64,000 nt of DNA. It comes from Acetomicrobium sp. S15 = DSM 107314. Its GTDB lineage: Bacteria > Synergistota > Synergistia > Synergistales > Thermosynergistaceae. The notes below the pieces were generated by a model. The model did no database searches and was not told the DNA's origin. It saw only the letters and a program-made list of their open reading frames with translations. The position numbers were made by a program, and so were the translations under genes. The DNA lies in contig NZ_JADEVE010000289.1 of NCBI RefSeq assembly GCF_016125955.1, positions 1 to 64,000 of the forward strand, in the 5' to 3' direction. Shown one piece after another: positions 61,399 to 64,000 of the stretch; position 1 is the first letter of the stretch; every line of letters begins with the position of its first letter.

Positions 61399-62883
61399 TT
61401 AGCCCAGCGGAGGGGTGCTATAGGGCGGTTTACGACAAAAGGTTCGCTGCTCAAAAGCGTAAGCAATGGAGATCAGTGCCCCTTCGCTCCACGGACGGCC
61501 AAGGATCTCCAAACCGATCGGAACTCCTTCAGGGGCCGTTTTTGTGGGGTGGGAAAAGCCGCCAGGCAAAGTGATTGCTGGAAATCCGGTGACTGATCCA
61601 AGAACTCCATTGCGTTCCACTTGCGGTTCCCCAACGGGGACGACAAGTCTTTTTTGGTGCGGGTAAACAAAGGCATCAAGCTTTAAATCTGCCATAAGCT
61701 TCATTATCTGAGTGCGGAGGGTTAGTCGTTTGAGCATCCTTGTTTTGTAGGCATCGCTGTTTCTGCCCAAAATTGCAGCGGCTTTCATGTTCTCTACAAT
61801 GCTCGGATGTATCTCCCCTGAGTCGATTAATTCAGATATCGTGTGGTATTTGACTTTCTCTCCGCAGCTTCGCAGATAGAATTCGAGGTCGTCTTTTAAG
61901 GTATGAAGATGGACGCTCACTTCAGATGTGAGGTAGTTTGTGTCAATTGGCTCATCCACATCCACGAGCACCGCACCACCGTCTTTCATTGCGTTGAGGC
62001 TCCGCTTTACGGCGAAGTTCACCTCTTCGTGTTCTGGTTTATCGCCAAAGAGGCTCCACAACACGCCAATACGCTTTCCTTGTAGGCCGTCAGGGCATAG
62101 GAAGTTGGTATATGTAGGAGGGATATTCCCTACCGCCCAGGCTGTTTCGGGGTCAGCCGGGTCATATCCAGCGATTACATCAAGAACGCGCACCGCATCT
62201 TCAACGGTTCGGCAAATAGGACCGGCTGTGTCCTGGTCGAGCGAATAGGGGCAGATACCATCTCGACTTACAAGGCCAATGGTGGGGCGAATGCCGACAC
62301 AGCTGCATGCAGAGGCAGGAGACCTGATGGAATTAATGGTGTCCGTTCCGATGCCTACAGCAGCGAAGTTGGCCGCCATGCCCGCACCGGTGCCACCACT
62401 TGATCCTCCAGGAGTTCTGGTGAGGTCGTAGGGGTTGAGCACCTGTCCGAGAACAGAGCTTACACTCTCTCCCCATATGGCAAATTCGTGCATGTTGGCC
62501 TTGGCTAAAATAATGGCTCCAGCCGTTTTAAGCCTTTTTACGATGAATGCATCGTCATCAGGCAAGTAGTTTTTAAGGGCAAGAGAACCGCTGGTGGTCA
62601 CCATGTCGCCAGTTTCTACGTTGTCCTTTAAAAGAACTGGAATGCCATGGAGGGGTCCAATTGGCCCATGTTTGCGAAAGGCTGAGTCGATCTCCTCTGC
62701 TTCCTTCAGCGCCTTAGGATTAATTAGGATAACGGCGTTCAATGAGGGACCCTTTTTATCGTAGGCTTCGATACGGCGGAGATATTCTTCAACGATACTC
62801 CTGCATGAAGTGCGTCCTTCTTTCATCGCCTCGTGGATCTTTTGTATAGTGGTTTCTTCGATTCGAAAATCTATTCCAGACAA
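61399..62883 (-). CDS. Amidase signature family hydrolase
   Basis: A 494-residue amidase. The Ser-cisSer-Lys triad is visible as Lys86 in PVLLKDNVETGD, Ser162 in PGGSSGGTGAG and Ser185 in GTDTINSIRSPAS. The GGS found before the nucleophile in GatA-like enzymes is replaced here by INS, seen in peptide-amidase-like members. It hydrolyses an amide of unknown identity. The start is TTG at 62883, 10 bases after AAAGGA. It lies 45 bases after the transporter gene and is likely cotranscribed with it. A GatA role is unlikely, since gatB and gatC are not nearby. Confidence 0.88.
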   Translation of the reverse strand: MSGIDFRIEETTIQKIHEAMKEGRTSCRSIVEEYLRRIEAYDKKGPSLNAVILINPKALKEAEEIDSAFRKHGPIGPLHGIPVLLKDNVETGDMVTTSGSLALKNYLPDDDAFIVKRLKTAGAIILAKANMHEFAIWGESVSSVLGQVLNPYDLTRTPGGSSGGTGAGMAANFAAVGIGTDTINSIRSPASACSCVGIRPTIGLVSRDGICPYSLDQDTAGPICRTVEDAVRVLDVIAGYDPADPETAWAVGNIPPTYTNFLCPDGLQGKRIGVLWSLFGDKPEHEEVNFAVKRSLNAMKDGGAVLVDVDEPIDTNYLTSEVSVHLHTLKDDLEFYLRSCGEKVKYHTISELIDSGEIHPSIVENMKAAAILGRNSDAYKTRMLKRLTLRTQIMKLMADLKLDAFVYPHQKRLVVPVGEPQVERNGVLGSVTGFPAITLPGGFSHPTKTAPEGVPIGLEILGRPWSEGALISIAYAFEQRTFCRKPPYSTPPLG

Positions 62884-62928
62884 TCATTTCACATCCTTTC
62901 GTTGCAAAATGCCGATATCTCAGTATTG

Positions 62929-64000
62929 CTACGCATTGAGGAAAAGAAGAGGAAGGGCAAAAACCAAAAAGCTTAAGATCATAATAGCTGTTGAATAACC
63001 AATAACGTCTCTAGCCTTTAGCCCTGTTATTCCAAGAAGAGCAATAGCCCAGAAGGGTTGAACCATATTTGTCCAGGTGTTGCCATAGGCTACTGCGAGG
63101 GCAGACTTAATATAACTTGCACCCATCATTTCGGCCGATTTCATGGCGATGGGGCCTTGAACAGCCCATTGGCCACCGCCGCTAGGCACAAAGAGATTAA
63201 CTATAGATGCGGTAATAAATGTCCATAGATAGAATGTATTTATAGTGCTAATCGAAACGAGGGCTGCGGATAGGACATCTACTAACCCAGAATAACGCAC
63301 CATACCCATAATACCCGCATAGAGAGGGAATTGAAAAATTATGCCGCTAACCCCTGGAGTGGCGTCTTTTACCGCCTGAACATAGTCTGCCATTGTGCCG
63401 TGAAGGGCAATTCCAGCGAAGAAAAAGATGGTATTCACTATGTTCAGGTCGAGGCTAAATCCCTTCGTAGCGAAGTGGTAAACGATATAGGTAAAGCCGA
63501 GTAGGGCTAGAATATAGGCTATCGCTTTACTGTTGTTCATCTTATCACCGATGGTGACCACTGAACGAGTTTTGCTAACTATATCATCTGCCTTGTCCAA
63601 GTAGGCAGCCACGTCAGGTTCGAGAGGTTTAATTTCACCGTCCTTGGGGTGAATCATCCATGCGAAGAGGGGCGGGAAAACCAGTATTGCGATGGTTACT
63701 ACAATGTTCATAGGATTAACCATGTAGTCCCAGATTGGGATGACGCCAATCTGTTTTTCTAGGAAATGCCCTGGTGTTGCAATGAGAAGACCTATGGAGG
63801 CCGACATGCCACCGTGCCATGTCATTTGTCCCAGATAGGCTGCCGCGCCAATGAGGCCGTATTCAAAGGGTACATTCCGCCTCCTCAGAGATCTACCCAC
63901 CTCACGTGCCAAAAGCGCGCCGAGTACAAGACTTAAACCCCAGTGGACTATTGAAACTGCTACCGAAATCAGGGCGACGAAATAGACCGCTTGTTTACTG
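62929..64000 (-). CDS. Short-chain fatty acid transporter, AtoE family (5' end beyond the window)
   Basis: At least 357 residues of a polytopic protein with about 10 hydrophobic segments. The frame continues upstream to the window edge (AVYFVALISVAVSIVHWG), so the N-terminus is missing. The family pattern is seen in FEYGLIGAAAYLGQMTWHGG, the loop NVPSGGGQWAVQGP-like VPSGGGQWAVQGPIAM, and the C-terminal NTWTNMVQPFWAIALLGI. It is a short-chain acid permease and fits a cell that excretes or takes up volatile acids. It overlaps no other gene and precedes the amidase. Confidence 0.9.
   Translation of the reverse strand, partial: SKQAVYFVALISVAVSIVHWGLSLVLGALLAREVGRSLRRRNVPFEYGLIGAAAYLGQMTWHGGMSASIGLLIATPGHFLEKQIGVIPIWDYMVNPMNIVVTIAILVFPPLFAWMIHPKDGEIKPLEPDVAAYLDKADDIVSKTRSVVTIGDKMNNSKAIAYILALLGFTYIVYHFATKGFSLDLNIVNTIFFFAGIALHGTMADYVQAVKDATPGVSGIIFQFPLYAGIMGMVRYSGLVDVLSAALVSISTINTFYLWTFITASIVNLFVPSGGGQWAVQGPIAMKSAEMMGASYIKSALAVAYGNTWTNMVQPFWAIALLGITGLKARDVIGYSTAIMILSFLVFALPLLFLNA

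Noticed and set aside
61399-62883. Glu-tRNA(Gln) amidotransferase subunit A
   Set aside because: The amidase signature fits broadly, but gatB and gatC are absent nearby, the GGS motif is altered, and the neighbour is an acid transporter.

Overview
The window looks like a chromosome segment from an anaerobic, amino-acid-fermenting bacterium with an outer membrane. The best match is the phylum Synergistota, possibly an Acetomicrobium/Anaerobaculum-like thermophile. The reasons are: (a) one operon holds two 2-oxoacid:ferredoxin oxidoreductases and an ADP-forming acyl-CoA synthetase; (b) Firmicutes-like housekeeping gene orders (glmU-prs-rplY-pth-mfd-mazG and phoH-7TM/HD-ybeY-CBS-era-recO-glyQS-ppdK) occur beside a TolC/MacAB system that needs an outer membrane; (c) peptide, short-chain-acid and branched-chain amino acid uptake genes are present. 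This placement is inference from gene content; no rRNA is present to prove it.

Layout. 1-166: the 3' remnant of a livH permease gene runs into one partial CRISPR repeat. 364-8352 (minus): a complete type I-C cas operon (cas3-cas5-cas8c-cas7-cas4-cas1-cas2), but no array beyond that single repeat. 8583-9157: a frameshifted pRiA4b ORF-3-like gene. 9198-16401 (minus): the fermentation operon (OFOR alpha/gamma and beta, indolepyruvate OFOR alpha and beta, acyl-CoA synthetase alpha and beta) behind a good promoter. 16512-20002 (minus): an ArsA-type ATPase, a small unknown protein, CstA and an unknown 167-residue protein. Coding polarity switches near 20 kb. 20089-23010: a DUF554 membrane protein, a zinc-ribbon protein, the flavodiiron protein FprA and three tRNAs (Glu-CTC, Gln-CTG, Gln-TTG). 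23126-45637 (plus): two long housekeeping runs for cell-wall precursor, PRPP, translation, repair, nucleotide clean-up and central carbon genes. Then come a penicillin-binding protein (minus), a SYLF-domain protein and an enolase-superfamily dehydratase (minus).

50707-56708 (plus) is the most distinctive part: a promoter, a T-box riboswitch with terminator, and a full set of LysW-carrier-protein genes (lysW, lysX, lysY, lysZ, lysJ, lysK), followed by csaA. LysW (55 residues, C-terminus EDWGE) protects the amino group of alpha-aminoadipate (or glutamate) while LysX, LysZ, LysY, LysJ and LysK convert it to lysine (or ornithine). My reading of the T-box specifier loop favours a lysine codon (AAA). 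Between lysX and lysY lie three copies of a 10-12 base element in the order forward-reverse-forward, able to form two mutually exclusive hairpins. This may be a second, undescribed switch in the operon. After csaA there is a 100-nt G-free, C-rich stretch with a 6-base period that resembles a Rho loading site.

56924-61277 (plus) is a TolC-MacA-MacB-type tripartite efflux operon. 61399-64000 (minus) holds an amidase and a short-chain fatty acid transporter that runs off the window edge. Start codons were chosen from Shine-Dalgarno spacing and family N-termini, so several genes are shorter than their longest open frame.
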